From contig JAZOOT010000043.1 in assembly GCA_045655165.1 (NCBI GenBank), positions 1-30,435 on the forward strand: 30,435 nucleotides of DNA. Direction: 5' to 3'. Position 1 is the first letter of the stretch. Each line of letters begins with the position of its first letter. Shown piece after piece: positions 14,303 to 23,515 of this stretch. The notes beneath the pieces are model-generated. The model had not been told where the DNA came from and ran no database searches. It saw only the letters and a list, made by a program, of their open reading frames with translations. The DNA comes from SIG607 sp045655165. GTDB lineage: Bacteria > Bacillota > Clostridia > Oscillospirales > Acutalibacteraceae. The translations under genes and the position numbers were made by a program.

Positions 14303-15022
14303 ATGAAAAAGTTGTTTAAAAGAATATTGGCTTTACTGGTTTTAGCAGTATTTCTCTTATCGGTTTATTTGGGGATTGAATTTGTTTTGCCGGGGTATAA
14401 CGCTTATAAAGAAGCGGTTGGTGAAAAACCCATAACCGAAATGGTTGAAGAAATAAGAAGCCGCGAAGATTACACAAAACTAAATGAAGTACCGAAAATT
14501 TATAAAGACGCGGTTGTTGCGGTGGAAGACCACAATTTTTATTCGCACGGCGCGGTAAGTTTTGTGTCTACATTTAGGGCAATTTTTGTAAATCTTAAAT
14601 CAAAGGAATTAAAAGAAGGCGGCAGCACCATAACCCAACAGGTTGCAAAAAATCTTTACTTTGAGTTAGATAAAACAATAGAGCGAAAGGTTGCCGAAAT
14701 ATTTTTGGCAATAGAACTTGAAAAACTTTATACTAAAGATGAAATTTTAGAAATTTATATTAACAGTATTTATTACGGAAGCGGGTATTATTGTATATAC
14801 GATGCGGCAAAAGGGTATTATGGGGTTGAGCCAATTGATTTAACCGATTACCAAGCCACCATTCTTGCGGGTGTGCCAAATGCGCCGTCGGTTTATTCGC
14901 CCGATAATAACACCGAGTTAACCTATCAGCGTCAGCGTCAGGTTATTGATGCTATGGTAAAATACAAATTTATAGATAAAAACAAAGCTGAAGAAATATT
15001 AAAACAAGGTAACGAGCAATAA
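14303..15022 (+). CDS. Monofunctional peptidoglycan glycosyltransferase (GT51)
   Basis: The 239-residue protein has one N-terminal membrane anchor (about 8-28) and a GT51 domain. The catalytic-site motifs are VEDHNFYSHG with E75, GGSTITQQVAKNL (106-118) and the RK-EIFLAIELEK segment with the second conserved Glu. There is no penicillin-binding transpeptidase domain, so it is MtgA-like or a short monofunctional transglycosylase that polymerises lipid II outside the membrane. The extracellular placement follows from the anchor. Its last codons form the left arm of the operon terminator. Confidence 0.9.
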   Translation: MKKLFKRILALLVLAVFLLSVYLGIEFVLPGYNAYKEAVGEKPITEMVEEIRSREDYTKLNEVPKIYKDAVVAVEDHNFYSHGAVSFVSTFRAIFVNLKSKELKEGGSTITQQVAKNLYFELDKTIERKVAEIFLAIELEKLYTKDEILEIYINSIYYGSGYYCIYDAAKGYYGVEPIDLTDYQATILAGVPNAPSVYSPDNNTELTYQRQRQVIDAMVKYKFIDKNKAEEILKQGNEQ

Positions 15023-15036
15023 CTCGTTACCTTGTT
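15003..15036. terminator. Terminator overlapping the end of the GT51 gene
   Basis: AACAAGGTAACGAG (15003-15016) and its complement (15023-15036) form a 14-bp stem with a 6-nt loop that contains the TAA stop codon. T6 follows on the plus strand and T4 on the minus strand. It probably also ends ireB transcripts. Confidence 0.9.
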
Positions 15037-15053
15037 TTTTATACCTGTCATAA

Positions 15054-15299
15054 TTAGTCACTTATATAGAATTTTACAAGATTTTGAAGCAACACATCGC
15101 GGTCAACACGGCGTATAAGGTTACGGGCGTTGTTATGCGTGGTTATATAAGTTGGGTCTTCCGAAAGAATATACCCAACAATTTGGTTTACAGGGTTATA
15201 ACCTTTCTCTTTTAATGCAGAATAAACCAAACGCATTATGTTGCGAATTTCAAGTTCTTCTTCATTACCAAGTGAAAATTCCATTGTCTTATCGTTCAT
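15054..15299 (-). CDS. ireB: IreB family regulatory phosphoprotein
   Basis: The 81-residue protein from ATG 15299 matches IreB/YrzL (UPF0297): MNDKTMEFSL, the DPTYITTHNNARNLIRRVDRD stretch and a C-terminal LVKFYI. In Enterococcus IreB is a substrate of the Ser/Thr kinase IreK and tunes cephalosporin resistance. No kinase is in the window. The GTG at 15308 is in frame but lies inside the GAGGTG ribosome binding site of the ATG, so I chose the ATG. The usual neighbours (alaS, ruvX) are absent; here it is downstream of pheT. Confidence 0.95.
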   Translation of the reverse strand: MNDKTMEFSLGNEEELEIRNIMRLVYSALKEKGYNPVNQIVGYILSEDPTYITTHNNARNLIRRVDRDVLLQNLVKFYISD

Positions 15300-15320
15300 A
15301 ACTAACACCTCTTCTCTTTA

Positions 15321-15348
15321 ATTATATAGGAAAATTTCAAAATTACAA
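15321..15348 (-). promoter_or_regulatory. Promoter of ireB
   Basis: On the minus strand TTGTAA (15343-15348) is followed after 16 bp by TATAAT (15321-15326). It lies in the 65-bp gap after pheT, so ireB probably has its own start. Confidence 0.62.
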
Positions 15349-15364
15349 GTAAACTTTTTGTTAA

Positions 15365-17755
15365 TTATCGGCGAAGTTCGGCACCAAGTGTAGTAAGTTG
15401 CTTCAGTACGCGTTCGCAAACCGCTTCAACTTGGCTGTCGTTAAGTGTTTCGGTTAAAGAACGAAGCGTAAGGGTTAATGCAACACTCTTTTTGCCTGCT
15501 TCAATTTGGCTGCCTTCGTAAACGTCAAAAAGTTCAACGCTTTCGCAAAGTTTACCTGCCGCTTTTTCCATTGTATCAACAATTTCACCAACAGGCAACT
15601 CTTTTTTGCAAATAAATGCAAAATCGCGGGTAACAGAAGGATATTTAGGAAGCGGTTTGTAAATTTTGGTTTCGGTTTTAATGGTAAACAGTTTATCAAT
15701 ATAAACTTCGGCAACATAAATGCGGTCACTAATATCATACTTTTTGGCGGTTTCGGGGTGAACTTCACCAAACACAGCAACAGTTTCACCGTCAATAGTT
15801 GCCATTGCCTGACGTCCCGGGTGTAAAAACGGCTCGTTTGCTCTTGTGTAACTTGCTTCTTGGGTATAAAGAGCAATAATTTCTTCAATCATACCTTTTA
15901 AGGTAAAGAAATCTTCATTTTCACCGTAAATACCAATGCTCATTGTGGGAATTTCTTTGGGCGCTTCAACCAAAGGCAAACTGTCAGTAATAAAGCGTTT
16001 GCTGCATTCAAAGAAACGTGCACCGACGTTTTTGCGGTTAATGTTTGTTGCCAAAACGGTAAGCATACTTGTTATAAGTTGGGTACGAAGGGTTGAATAC
16101 TCATCACCCAACGGGTTTAAAAGGGAAACAGCAGTTCTGCGTTTATCATCAGCCGAAAGCGATAAACTGTCAAGCGCTTTAGAAGAAATAAAGGAATATG
16201 TTGTTATTTCCTTTGCGCCCAAGTTAATCATTTTGCTTTTTAGCAAATCAGTTTTAACTCTTTCAGGAAGTTTTTTACCGCGCTTAACTTCACCGCGCAT
16301 TGCAGTACTCTTAATGTGGTCATAACCGTAAATTCGCATAACCTCTTCGGCAATATCGGCACGGCTTTCAACATCGTCGCGAATAGACGGAACGCTAACC
16401 GTCATAACACCGTCGGTAAGTGTGGTTTTTAAATCTAAAGCATTTAAAATTCTAACCATTTCGTTTCCGTCAATGGTAAGTCCCAAAAGTGCATTAACTG
16501 AATCAACCGTAACCTTTAAAATGCGGTTTTCGGGTAAGCCCTGATTCTTGTCAATTACGCCGTCAATAATATCACCTGCATTAAGGTCGCTAATAAGACC
16601 CAACGCGCGTTCCATAGCATAAGCGGTGTTGTTAATATCAATACCTTTTTCAAATCTTCCGCTTGCTTCGGTGCGAATACCAAGGGACCTGCCTGTTCTG
16701 CGTATATTGTCGCGTTTAAATTTAGCAGATTCAAGGAATAAATCTTTGGTGTCATAAGTAATTTCGCTTTCAAGACCGCCCATAATACCCGCAAGGCAAG
16801 AGGGCTTAACACCGTCGGCAATAACAAGCATTTCTTCGTTTAAGTTGTGCTGTTTTTCATCAAGCGTTTGAATACTTTCGCCTTTGGTTGCGTTTCTAAC
16901 AATAATGTGTTTATCATATAGTTGGTTATAATCAAAAGCGTGCATTGGTTGGCCTGTTTCAAGCATAACAAAGTTGGTAATATCAACAATGTTGTTAATG
17001 GGGCGCATACCGCAGGTACGAAGAACCTGTTTAAGCCATTCGGGCGAGTCATTAACCTTTAAGTTTTTAACAACTCGGCCAATATAGCGTGGGCAAAGGT
17101 CGTAGTTTTCCACATCAATTTTAATATAGTCGTTTATATCTCCACCAACAGTTTTATATTCTGGTGCAGGGGCGGTAAACTTTGTGCCCAAAACAACCGA
17201 AACTTCCTTTGCAATACCCAAAATGCAGTTGCAGTCGGGGCGGTTTGCGGTAATCTTAAAGTCAATAACATAATCGTTAAGGCCCAAAATTTCGCGCATA
17301 TCAATACCAACGGGAGTGTCATCCTTTAAAATTAAAATGCCGTAAACCGAAGCGCCTTTATAATCGGCTTCGGTTAAGCAAAGTTCTTCTCCCGAACAAA
17401 GCATACCGTTAGATTCAACACCGCGAAGTTTACCTTTGGTAATTTTCATACCGTTTGGTAAAACACTTTTGTGAAGCGCGGCGGGAACAATAGCACCTTC
17501 AAAAATATTACTTGCGCCTGTAACAATTTGCACAAGTTCACCGCTGCCAACATCCATTTGGCAAATTTGCAAATGGTCGCTGTCTTGGTGGGGAGTAATT
17601 TTAACAATTTTAGCGGCAACAACGTTTTCCATTTTTTCGCTTAAATTTTCAATAGATTCAACTTCAAATCCCGCAAGAACCATTTTATCGCAAAGTTCTT
17701 CTACAGAAACGGGGATATCAACATAATATTTTAAAGTATTAAGTGCAACTTTCAT
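15365..17755 (-). CDS. pheT: Phenylalanyl-tRNA synthetase beta subunit
   Basis: The 796-residue protein has the full PheT layout. An EMAP/tRNA-binding domain covers about 40-150 (HQDSDHLQICQMDVG, VTGASN, LRGVESNGMLCS). B3/B4 editing domains span about 205-380, the B5 domain about 400-475 and a synthetase-like core follows. The C-terminal ferredoxin-fold anticodon-binding domain is about 700-795 (KYPSVTRDFAF). It forms the alpha2-beta2 enzyme that charges tRNA-Phe. The ATG follows a full AGGAGG. It is 16 bp downstream of pheS and under the same T-box. Confidence 0.97.
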   Translation of the reverse strand: MKVALNTLKYYVDIPVSVEELCDKMVLAGFEVESIENLSEKMENVVAAKIVKITPHQDSDHLQICQMDVGSGELVQIVTGASNIFEGAIVPAALHKSVLPNGMKITKGKLRGVESNGMLCSGEELCLTEADYKGASVYGILILKDDTPVGIDMREILGLNDYVIDFKITANRPDCNCILGIAKEVSVVLGTKFTAPAPEYKTVGGDINDYIKIDVENYDLCPRYIGRVVKNLKVNDSPEWLKQVLRTCGMRPINNIVDITNFVMLETGQPMHAFDYNQLYDKHIIVRNATKGESIQTLDEKQHNLNEEMLVIADGVKPSCLAGIMGGLESEITYDTKDLFLESAKFKRDNIRRTGRSLGIRTEASGRFEKGIDINNTAYAMERALGLISDLNAGDIIDGVIDKNQGLPENRILKVTVDSVNALLGLTIDGNEMVRILNALDLKTTLTDGVMTVSVPSIRDDVESRADIAEEVMRIYGYDHIKSTAMRGEVKRGKKLPERVKTDLLKSKMINLGAKEITTYSFISSKALDSLSLSADDKRRTAVSLLNPLGDEYSTLRTQLITSMLTVLATNINRKNVGARFFECSKRFITDSLPLVEAPKEIPTMSIGIYGENEDFFTLKGMIEEIIALYTQEASYTRANEPFLHPGRQAMATIDGETVAVFGEVHPETAKKYDISDRIYVAEVYIDKLFTIKTETKIYKPLPKYPSVTRDFAFICKKELPVGEIVDTMEKAAGKLCESVELFDVYEGSQIEAGKKSVALTLTLRSLTETLNDSQVEAVCERVLKQLTTLGAELRR

Positions 17756-17771
17756 TTTTTTTGCCTCCTAA

Positions 17772-18791
17772 TTAAAACTGGTCAAGAAAACGTTTGTCGT
17801 TTTCAAACAGTAAACGAATGTCGCTAATTTTGTGGCGGGTTGTTGTAAGGCGGTCCAAACCAATACCAAAAGCAAAACCGCTGTAAACTTCGGGGTCAAT
17901 ACCGCAGTTTTTAAGCACATTGGGATGTACCATACCTGCACCTAAAATTTCTATCCAACCGCTGCCTTTGCAAACACGGCAACCTTTTCCGCCGCATTCA
18001 CTGCAAGAAACATCAACTTCAACGCTGGGTTCGGTAAACGGGAAGAAAGAGGGACGGAATTTAATTTTTGTGTCACTTCCGTAAATTTCGTGGGCAAACT
18101 GTTCAAGTACGCCCTTTAAATCGCACATAGTAACATTTTTGTCTACAACAAGACCCTCAATTTGATGAAAAACGGGAGAATGTGTTGCGTCAACTTCGTC
18201 GGCACGGAAAACACGGCCGGGGCAAATAATACGAATAGGGGGCTTTGTGTTTTCCATAACACGCGCCTGTGCCGCACTTGTTTGTGTTCTTAAAAGCAAG
18301 TTGTCCGTAAGGTAAAAAGTATCTTGCATATCTCTTGCGGGGTGGTCGGCAGGAACGTTTAACTGTTCAAAACAGTAATGGTCGGTTTCAACTTCAGGGC
18401 CGTCAACAACGTCAAATCCCATAGATTGAAAAATATCTATCATATCATTTAAAACCGAATTAAGCGGGTGCAAAGAACCAACCTTTCCGGTTTTGCCGGG
18501 CATTGTAACGTCAATGGTTTCGGCTAATAACTTTTCTGCTTGTTCTTTAACCTTTAACGCATCGGTTTTTTCGGTTAAAACTTCTTCAATACTTGCCCTA
18601 ACTTCGTTTGCAAGTTTACCAATAATGGGGCGTTCTTCGTTCGTTAGTGAACCCATCATTTTTAAAATAGAGGTAAGTTCGCCTTTTTTACCTAAATATT
18701 TAACCCTGAGTTCTTCAAGGGCTTCTTTTGTTTCGGCGTTTTCAATTGCTTCTTTTGCTTCGCACAAAATAGCATTCAGTTTTTCTTTCAT
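17772..18791 (-). CDS. pheS: Phenylalanyl-tRNA synthetase alpha subunit
   Basis: The 339-residue catalytic subunit starts at ATG 18791 after AAGGAG. The frame stays open upstream to 19025, but that stretch is the T-box leader. An N-terminal coiled coil (about 1-85) binds tRNA. Class II motif 2 is FRADEVDATHSPVFHQ (196-211) and motif 3 is GFAFGIGLDRL (305-315). Cysteines C263, C266, C271 and C274 form a probable zinc ribbon-like CxxC-x4-CxxC insert. Together with PheT it attaches Phe to tRNA-Phe using ATP. Confidence 0.97.
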   Translation of the reverse strand: MKEKLNAILCEAKEAIENAETKEALEELRVKYLGKKGELTSILKMMGSLTNEERPIIGKLANEVRASIEEVLTEKTDALKVKEQAEKLLAETIDVTMPGKTGKVGSLHPLNSVLNDMIDIFQSMGFDVVDGPEVETDHYCFEQLNVPADHPARDMQDTFYLTDNLLLRTQTSAAQARVMENTKPPIRIICPGRVFRADEVDATHSPVFHQIEGLVVDKNVTMCDLKGVLEQFAHEIYGSDTKIKFRPSFFPFTEPSVEVDVSCSECGGKGCRVCKGSGWIEILGAGMVHPNVLKNCGIDPEVYSGFAFGIGLDRLTTTRHKISDIRLLFENDKRFLDQF

Positions 18792-18799
18792 CGCTTTTC

Positions 18800-19088
18800 T
18801 CCTTAAAAATAAAATAACCCTCATCCCAAAAGGGACGAAGGCAAAACTGTCAGTTTTATCTCCGCGGTACCACCCACGATTTTTACCAAGAGCAGAAAAA
18901 TCTGCATCCGAGCAAACACTCTTTCGGTATGTAACGGAACCGTTCCGACACCGCCTACTTTTTTGTTCAGCAATGCAGCTGGTAAGGGAACTTCGGCAAA
19001 ATGGTAATACCGTGCTTTCAGCCAAGGCACGTGCTCTCTGAAAAAACTTGATTTTGCTTACTTTTCTTACTTCAAAGCTTTTAACAAC
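18800..19088 (-). promoter_or_regulatory. T-box riboswitch controlling pheST
   Basis: The leader contains the near-invariant T-box GGGTGGTACCGCGGA (18861-18875 on the minus strand), whose UGGU pairs with the acceptor end of uncharged tRNA. A stem I region begins at AGAGAGCACG. A UUC triplet at 18988-18990 (context GAAGTTCCC) is a candidate specifier codon for Phe, which fits the downstream genes. The terminator hairpin has arms 18832-18841 and 18818-18827, followed by a T-rich tract to 18800. Uncharged tRNA-Phe should favour the antiterminator. Confidence 0.93.
18818..18841 (-). terminator. Regulated terminator of the pheST T-box
   Basis: A 10-bp stem with two G-U pairs joins arms 18832-18841 and 18818-18827 across a 4-nt loop. 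A TTATTTTATTTTT tract follows on the minus strand, just before the pheS ribosome binding site. Confidence 0.88.
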
Positions 19089-19094
19089 AAAACA

Positions 19095-19122
19095 ATTATA
19101 CCACGAAGCAAAAAAAAATCAA
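19095..19122 (-). promoter_or_regulatory. Promoter of the pheST leader
   Basis: On the minus strand TTGATT (19117-19122) and TATAAT (19095-19100) are 16 bp apart. The predicted start near 19088 gives a leader of about 300 nt, the usual size for a T-box. Confidence 0.75.
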
Positions 19123-19162
19123 GATTTTTCTTTAAATATAAGATAAAATGTGTTAGAATATA

Positions 19163-19168
19163 TATAAT
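19163..19168 (+). promoter_or_regulatory. Possible -10 box of the YwlG gene
   Basis: A TATAAT lies 24 bp before the start codon, without a recognisable -35 at the usual spacing. Assignment is tentative. Confidence 0.35.
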
Positions 19169-19191
19169 TTAATAAAATAAGGGCGGATATT

Positions 19192-19737
19192 ATGCTTGAA
19201 AAATTAAAAAATGAGGCGGTTTGTGCTACAGAAGAACTAATAAATAAAGCGTCGCTTAAAAAGGAAAGTATACTTGTTATAGGTTGTTCAACAAGCGAAG
19301 TGCTTGGTGAAAAGATTGGCAGTGCATCTTCACCCGAAGCCGCAAAGGCGGTGTTTGACGGAATTTACGAAACCGCACAAAAATACGGTGTGTATGTTGC
19401 TGCACAGTGTTGCGAACATTTAAACCGCGCAATTGTTGTTGAGGCAGAGGCAGTTGTGGGGTATGAGGCAGTAAATGTTGTACCGCAGCCAAAAGCGGGT
19501 GGCAGTTTTGCAACAACTGCATATAACACCTTTAAAAACCCCGTTGTTTTAGAAGAAATTAAGGCAGACGCAGGACTTGATATTGGTCAGACTTTAATTG
19601 GTATGCACTTAAAACGCGTGGCTGTTCCCGTAAGGTTACAAACTAAAAAAATAGGCAGCGCAATTTTGTGCGCCGCAAGAACAAGGGCAAAATTCATTGG
19701 TGGCAGCCGTGCTGTGTACGATGAAGAAATAATGTAA
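19192..19737 (+). CDS. TIGR01440/UPF0340 family protein (YwlG-like)
   Basis: The 181-residue protein matches the YwlG family throughout: LVIGCSTSEVLGEKIGSASS near the N terminus, QCCEHLNRA (about 74-82), PQPKAGGSFATTAY (about 98-111) and a C-terminal CAARTRAKFIGGSRAVY. The fold is probably a thiolase-like or Rossmann alpha/beta protein; the biochemical role is not known to me. It has a GGGCGGA-type site before the ATG and stands alone, divergent from pheST, ending in a strong terminator. Confidence 0.92.
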   Translation: MLEKLKNEAVCATEELINKASLKKESILVIGCSTSEVLGEKIGSASSPEAAKAVFDGIYETAQKYGVYVAAQCCEHLNRAIVVEAEAVVGYEAVNVVPQPKAGGSFATTAYNTFKNPVVLEEIKADAGLDIGQTLIGMHLKRVAVPVRLQTKKIGSAILCAARTRAKFIGGSRAVYDEEIM

Positions 19738-19740
19738 AAA

Positions 19741-19763
19741 AACGGAGGAAATTTTCCTCCGTT
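19741..19763. terminator. Bidirectional terminator between YwlG gene and ABC exporter
   Basis: AACGGAGGAA (19741-19750) and its complement (19754-19763) form a 10-bp stem with a 3-nt loop. T runs follow on both strands. It can end both convergent units. Confidence 0.9.
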
Positions 19764-19774
19764 TTTTGTTTTTA

Positions 19775-21691
19775 TTATTCAAGTTCAAAGGCGCCTGTAT
19801 AAAGTTGGTAATAAACACCTTTTTGTTTAATTAAGTCGTTATGCGTTCCGCGTTCAATAATAACGCCTTTATCAAGCACCATAATAACATCGGAATTCAT
19901 AACAGTTGAAAGGCGGTGGGCAATTACAAAAACTGTTCTGCCTTTCATTAAATTATCCATACCTTTTTGAACTATTGCTTCGGTACGGGTGTCAATAGAA
20001 CTTGTTGCTTCGTCAAGTATCATAGCAGGTGGAGAAGCCACAGCAACACGCGCTATTGCAATAAGTTGGCGTTGACCTTGCGAAAGGTTTGCGCCGTTGT
20101 TGGTAAGCATTGTGTTATATCCGTTTGGTAAACGGGTAATAAAGTCGTCGGCACCCGAAAGTTTTGCCGCTTCAATACATTCCTTATCGGTTGCATCAAG
20201 TTTGCCGTATCTAATGTTATCCATAACCGTTCCTGTAAACAGGTTGGTTTCTTGCAAAACAATACCAAGTGATTTTCTTAAATCGGCTTTTTTAATTTTG
20301 TTAATGTTAATGCCGTCATACCTTATTTTGCCGTCAGCAATATCGTAAAAACGGTTAATAAGGTTGGTTATTGTGGTTTTACCTGCACCCGTTGCACCAA
20401 CAAAAGCAACCTTTTGGCCCGGTTCTGCATAAACCGAAATATTGTGTAAAACGTCTTTTTCGGGGGTATAACCAAAATCAACATCGGTAAGCCTCACATC
20501 ACCCAAAAGGCGAGTGTAGGTAACGGTGCCGTCTTGGTGGGGGTGTTTCCACGCCCAAATTCCTGTATTTTTTGCGGTTTCTTTAATTTCGCCGTTTTTT
20601 GTAATTTCGGCGTTTACAAGCGTAACATAACCGTCATCAACTTCTGGCTGTTGGTCAATAAGTTCAAAAATACGCTCTGCACCAGCCATTGCCATTGCAA
20701 TAGAGTTAATTTGTTGCGAAACTTGGTTAATGTTGCCCGTGAACTGTTTGGTCATATTCAAAAACGGAATCACAAGCGAAACATCAAGCGCAAGACCCGA
20801 AATGCTAAAGTTTTTCACCCCAAAAAGTACAAACAAACCGCCAACCGTTGCGCACAAAACATATAAAATATTGCCAATGTTCATAATAACAGGACCCAAA
20901 ATGTTGGCATAAGCATTTGCCCTGTAAGCATCATTAAACAGTTCGTTGTTAAGGGTTTCAAAATCTTTAATGGTTTTATCTTCGTGGCAAAATACCTTAA
21001 CAACCTTTTGGCCGTTCATTGTTTCTTGAATATAACCTTCGCATTTTGCAATAGATTTTTGTTGGCGCATAAAGTACTTTGCCGAACCGCCGCCAACAGT
21101 TTTAGAAACGTAAAACATTGCAACAACACCAAGCAAAACAACCAAGGTCATCCACACGCTAAACCAAAGCATAATTGTAAGCACACTTGTTACAATTATG
21201 GTAGATTGCAAAAGGTGGGGAATAGACTGCGAAATAAGTTGGCGCAGGGTGTCAATGTCGTTGGTGTAGTAACTCATAATATCGCCGTGTTTCTTTGTGT
21301 CAAAAAAGCGAATGGGAAGTGTTTGCATTTTACTGAACATTTTGCAGCGCATTTTAGAAAGAAAACCTTGCGTTACTTTTACCATTATTTGATTGTAAAG
21401 GGTAATTGAAATTGCGGCAAGTAAATAAAGCGAAGCAAGAATGGCAATAAGCGGTAAAATTTCGCCTTTTGCTGTTTGCCAATCAAAAGAACCGCTGCTT
21501 ACGTAACCTTCAATAATTGCAATAACCTTTTGTGTGAACAAACTTGGAATAGAAGAAACTACCGCCGAAAAAATAATGCACAAACAGGTTAAAGGCAATA
21601 ATACTGGGTAAGACTTAAATAAAAGTTTTACAAGGCGAATAAGCGTTCCAAACGGATTTTTTGCTTTTCCGCGGTAAGTAGGTTTAGGCAT
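19775..21691 (-). CDS. ABC exporter half-transporter with canonical ATP site
   Basis: The protein has 638 residues from ATG 21691, which follows GGAGGTGAAGAAA; the frame extends to 21778 but has no better start. The membrane domain has six helices (about 40-340). The ATPase domain is canonical: Walker A GATGAGKTT, signature LSQGQ, Walker B ILDEATSS with catalytic Glu and IAHRLS switch His. A ~40-residue polar insert (ITKNGEIKETAKN...) precedes the first ATPase strand, as seen in clostridial exporters. The ATG overlaps the stop of the partner gene by 8 bp, implying coupled translation of a heterodimer. Substrate (drug, lipid or peptide) unknown. Confidence 0.93.
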   Translation of the reverse strand: MPKPTYRGKAKNPFGTLIRLVKLLFKSYPVLLPLTCLCIIFSAVVSSIPSLFTQKVIAIIEGYVSSGSFDWQTAKGEILPLIAILASLYLLAAISITLYNQIMVKVTQGFLSKMRCKMFSKMQTLPIRFFDTKKHGDIMSYYTNDIDTLRQLISQSIPHLLQSTIIVTSVLTIMLWFSVWMTLVVLLGVVAMFYVSKTVGGGSAKYFMRQQKSIAKCEGYIQETMNGQKVVKVFCHEDKTIKDFETLNNELFNDAYRANAYANILGPVIMNIGNILYVLCATVGGLFVLFGVKNFSISGLALDVSLVIPFLNMTKQFTGNINQVSQQINSIAMAMAGAERIFELIDQQPEVDDGYVTLVNAEITKNGEIKETAKNTGIWAWKHPHQDGTVTYTRLLGDVRLTDVDFGYTPEKDVLHNISVYAEPGQKVAFVGATGAGKTTITNLINRFYDIADGKIRYDGININKIKKADLRKSLGIVLQETNLFTGTVMDNIRYGKLDATDKECIEAAKLSGADDFITRLPNGYNTMLTNNGANLSQGQRQLIAIARVAVASPPAMILDEATSSIDTRTEAIVQKGMDNLMKGRTVFVIAHRLSTVMNSDVIMVLDKGVIIERGTHNDLIKQKGVYYQLYTGAFELE

Positions 21692-23420
21692 TTTCTTCAC
21701 CTCCGCTTGTTTGCTGTGTATAAACTTCTTTATAAATTTCACTTGTTTTAAGAAGTTCTTCGTGTGTTCCCGCGGCACTAATTTTACCGCCGTCTAACAC
21801 CAAAATTAAATCGGCATCTTGAACCGATGAAATTCTTTGGGCAATAATAATTTTTGTAGTTTCGGGCAAATATTCTTTAAGCCGTGTACGAATCAGCATA
21901 TCAGTTTTTGTGTCAACCGCACTTGTTGAATCGTCTAAAATAAGAATTTTTGGTTTTTTAAGCAAAGCCCTTGCAATACAAAGACGCTGTTTTTGACCAC
22001 CTGAAACATTAGTACCGCCCTGTTCAATTTTGGTTTCATAACCGTTTTCGAAGCCCATAACAAAATCGTGCGCTTCGGCAATACGGCAGGCATTAACAAT
22101 TTCTTCTTCTGTTGCGTTTTGGTTGCCCCAACGCAAATTTTCGCTAATGGTGCCCGAAAACAAAAGATTTTTTTGAAGCACCATTGAAACGGCGTTTCTA
22201 AGGGAGGCTAAATCATATTCTTTAACATCAACTCCGCCAACCTTAACGCTTCCTTTGGTTGCATCGTACAAGCGGGGAATAAGTTGCACTAAGGTAGATT
22301 TACTTGAGCCCGTACCGCCAATAATGCCAACGGTAGTACCCGATTTTACATTAAGGTTAATGTTGCTTAAAGCGGGTTTCTTTGCTTTTTCATTATAGCT
22401 AAACGAAACGTCGGTAAATTCAATAGAACCGTCTTTAACTACGGTCACACCATTTTCTTTGCCAACAAGCGAAGAAGTTTCGTTTAATACTTCACTAATA
22501 CGTTTCATTGATTCGCTTGAGATGGTAAGCATAACATAAATCATTGAAAGCATCATAAGTTGCATAAGAATTTGCATACCGTAAGTAAGCATTGCCGAAA
22601 TTTGACCAACATCAATAAAGCGTTCGGCAATAATTAGTTTAGAACCAACCGTTAAAACAAAAAGCATATTAAAGTAAATACAAATTTGCATTAAAGGTGC
22701 GTTAAGTGCAACAATTCGTTCGGCTTTTGTAAAATCAACCTTAATATTTTCCGATGCTTTGCTGAATTTCTCTTTTTCATAGTCTTCTCTTGCAAAACCT
22801 TTAACCACACGAATACCGCGCACATTTTCTTCAATAGATTCGTTTAAACGGTCGTACTTTTTAAAAACACGGCTAAATGCGGGCATTGCAAAACGGCTTA
22901 TTAAAAATAAGCCAAACGCTAAAAAGGGAATCATAATAACAAACGATGCAGCAAGTTTTCCTGCCATGGTAAATGCCATAACAATAGAAAAAACAAGCAT
23001 TAAGGGTGCCCTTACCGCCGTTCTTATAATCATTAAATAAGCCATTTGAACGTGGGTAATATCGGTTGTAAGGCGGGTAACAAGAGAAGCGGAAGAAAAC
23101 TTGTCTATGTTACTAAAACCAAAACCCTGCACTTGTTTAAATACATCGTGGCGCAAATTTTTTGCAAAACCGGCACTTGCTTTTGCACTTGTAAAACCTG
23201 CCGCCGCACCGCAGCAAAGAGATAACATTGCCATTAAAACAAGTATAAGGCCGGGTTTTAAAATGTCTGATAACACCATGTTTTCGCCAATGCTGTTTAC
23301 AAGACGGGCGGTAATAGTAGGAATAACAGCTTCAATGGCGGCTTCCAGCAGTAAAAACAAAAATGTTAGCAGGGTGGGCAATTTATATTCGCGAATACAA
23401 CCCAAGAATTTCTTAAACAT
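21684..23420 (-). CDS. ABC exporter half-transporter with degenerate ATP site
   Basis: The 578-residue partner has six membrane helices (about 17-310) and an ATPase domain: Walker A GGTGSSKST (368-376), signature VSGGQ (472-476) and Walker B LILDDS. The catalytic Glu is D496 and the switch His is Q528. These two changes are the known pattern of heterodimeric exporters such as TM287/288 and BmrCD, where one composite site binds ATP but hydrolyses it poorly. It is first in the two-gene operon behind a TTGATT-17-TATAAT promoter. AAAGGAAG lies about 11 nt before the ATG, slightly long. Confidence 0.94.
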   Translation of the reverse strand: MFKKFLGCIREYKLPTLLTFLFLLLEAAIEAVIPTITARLVNSIGENMVLSDILKPGLILVLMAMLSLCCGAAAGFTSAKASAGFAKNLRHDVFKQVQGFGFSNIDKFSSASLVTRLTTDITHVQMAYLMIIRTAVRAPLMLVFSIVMAFTMAGKLAASFVIMIPFLAFGLFLISRFAMPAFSRVFKKYDRLNESIEENVRGIRVVKGFAREDYEKEKFSKASENIKVDFTKAERIVALNAPLMQICIYFNMLFVLTVGSKLIIAERFIDVGQISAMLTYGMQILMQLMMLSMIYVMLTISSESMKRISEVLNETSSLVGKENGVTVVKDGSIEFTDVSFSYNEKAKKPALSNINLNVKSGTTVGIIGGTGSSKSTLVQLIPRLYDATKGSVKVGGVDVKEYDLASLRNAVSMVLQKNLLFSGTISENLRWGNQNATEEEIVNACRIAEAHDFVMGFENGYETKIEQGGTNVSGGQKQRLCIARALLKKPKILILDDSTSAVDTKTDMLIRTRLKEYLPETTKIIIAQRISSVQDADLILVLDGGKISAAGTHEELLKTSEIYKEVYTQQTSGGEENA

Positions 23421-23460
23421 TATGTAAAATTCTTCCTTTCAAAAGTATATCTAAACAAAT

Positions 23461-23489
23461 ATTATATACTTTTAAATTACTTAAATCAA
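23461..23489 (-). promoter_or_regulatory. Promoter of the ABC exporter operon
   Basis: On the minus strand TTGATT (23484-23489) and TATAAT (23461-23466) are 17 bp apart. It lies just downstream of the DUF4363 stop, with no clear terminator between. Confidence 0.75.
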
Positions 23490-23515
23490 TAGCCATAGAA
23501 AATTTTTACATTTTG

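Noticed and set aside
15300..15308. GTG start for IreB three codons upstream
   Set aside because: The GTG is part of the GAGGTG ribosome binding site for the ATG at 15299, which gives the family-standard MNDKTM start. The same applies to Rex at 25196 versus 25187.
18792..19025. 78-residue N-terminal extension of PheS
   Set aside because: It is the translated T-box leader. The AAGGAG-ATG at 18791 gives the normal 339-residue PheS.
21684..23420. D496 and Q528 in the ABC ATPase as signs of a dead transporter
   Set aside because: The paired gene has a canonical site, and this asymmetric pattern is established for heterodimeric exporters.
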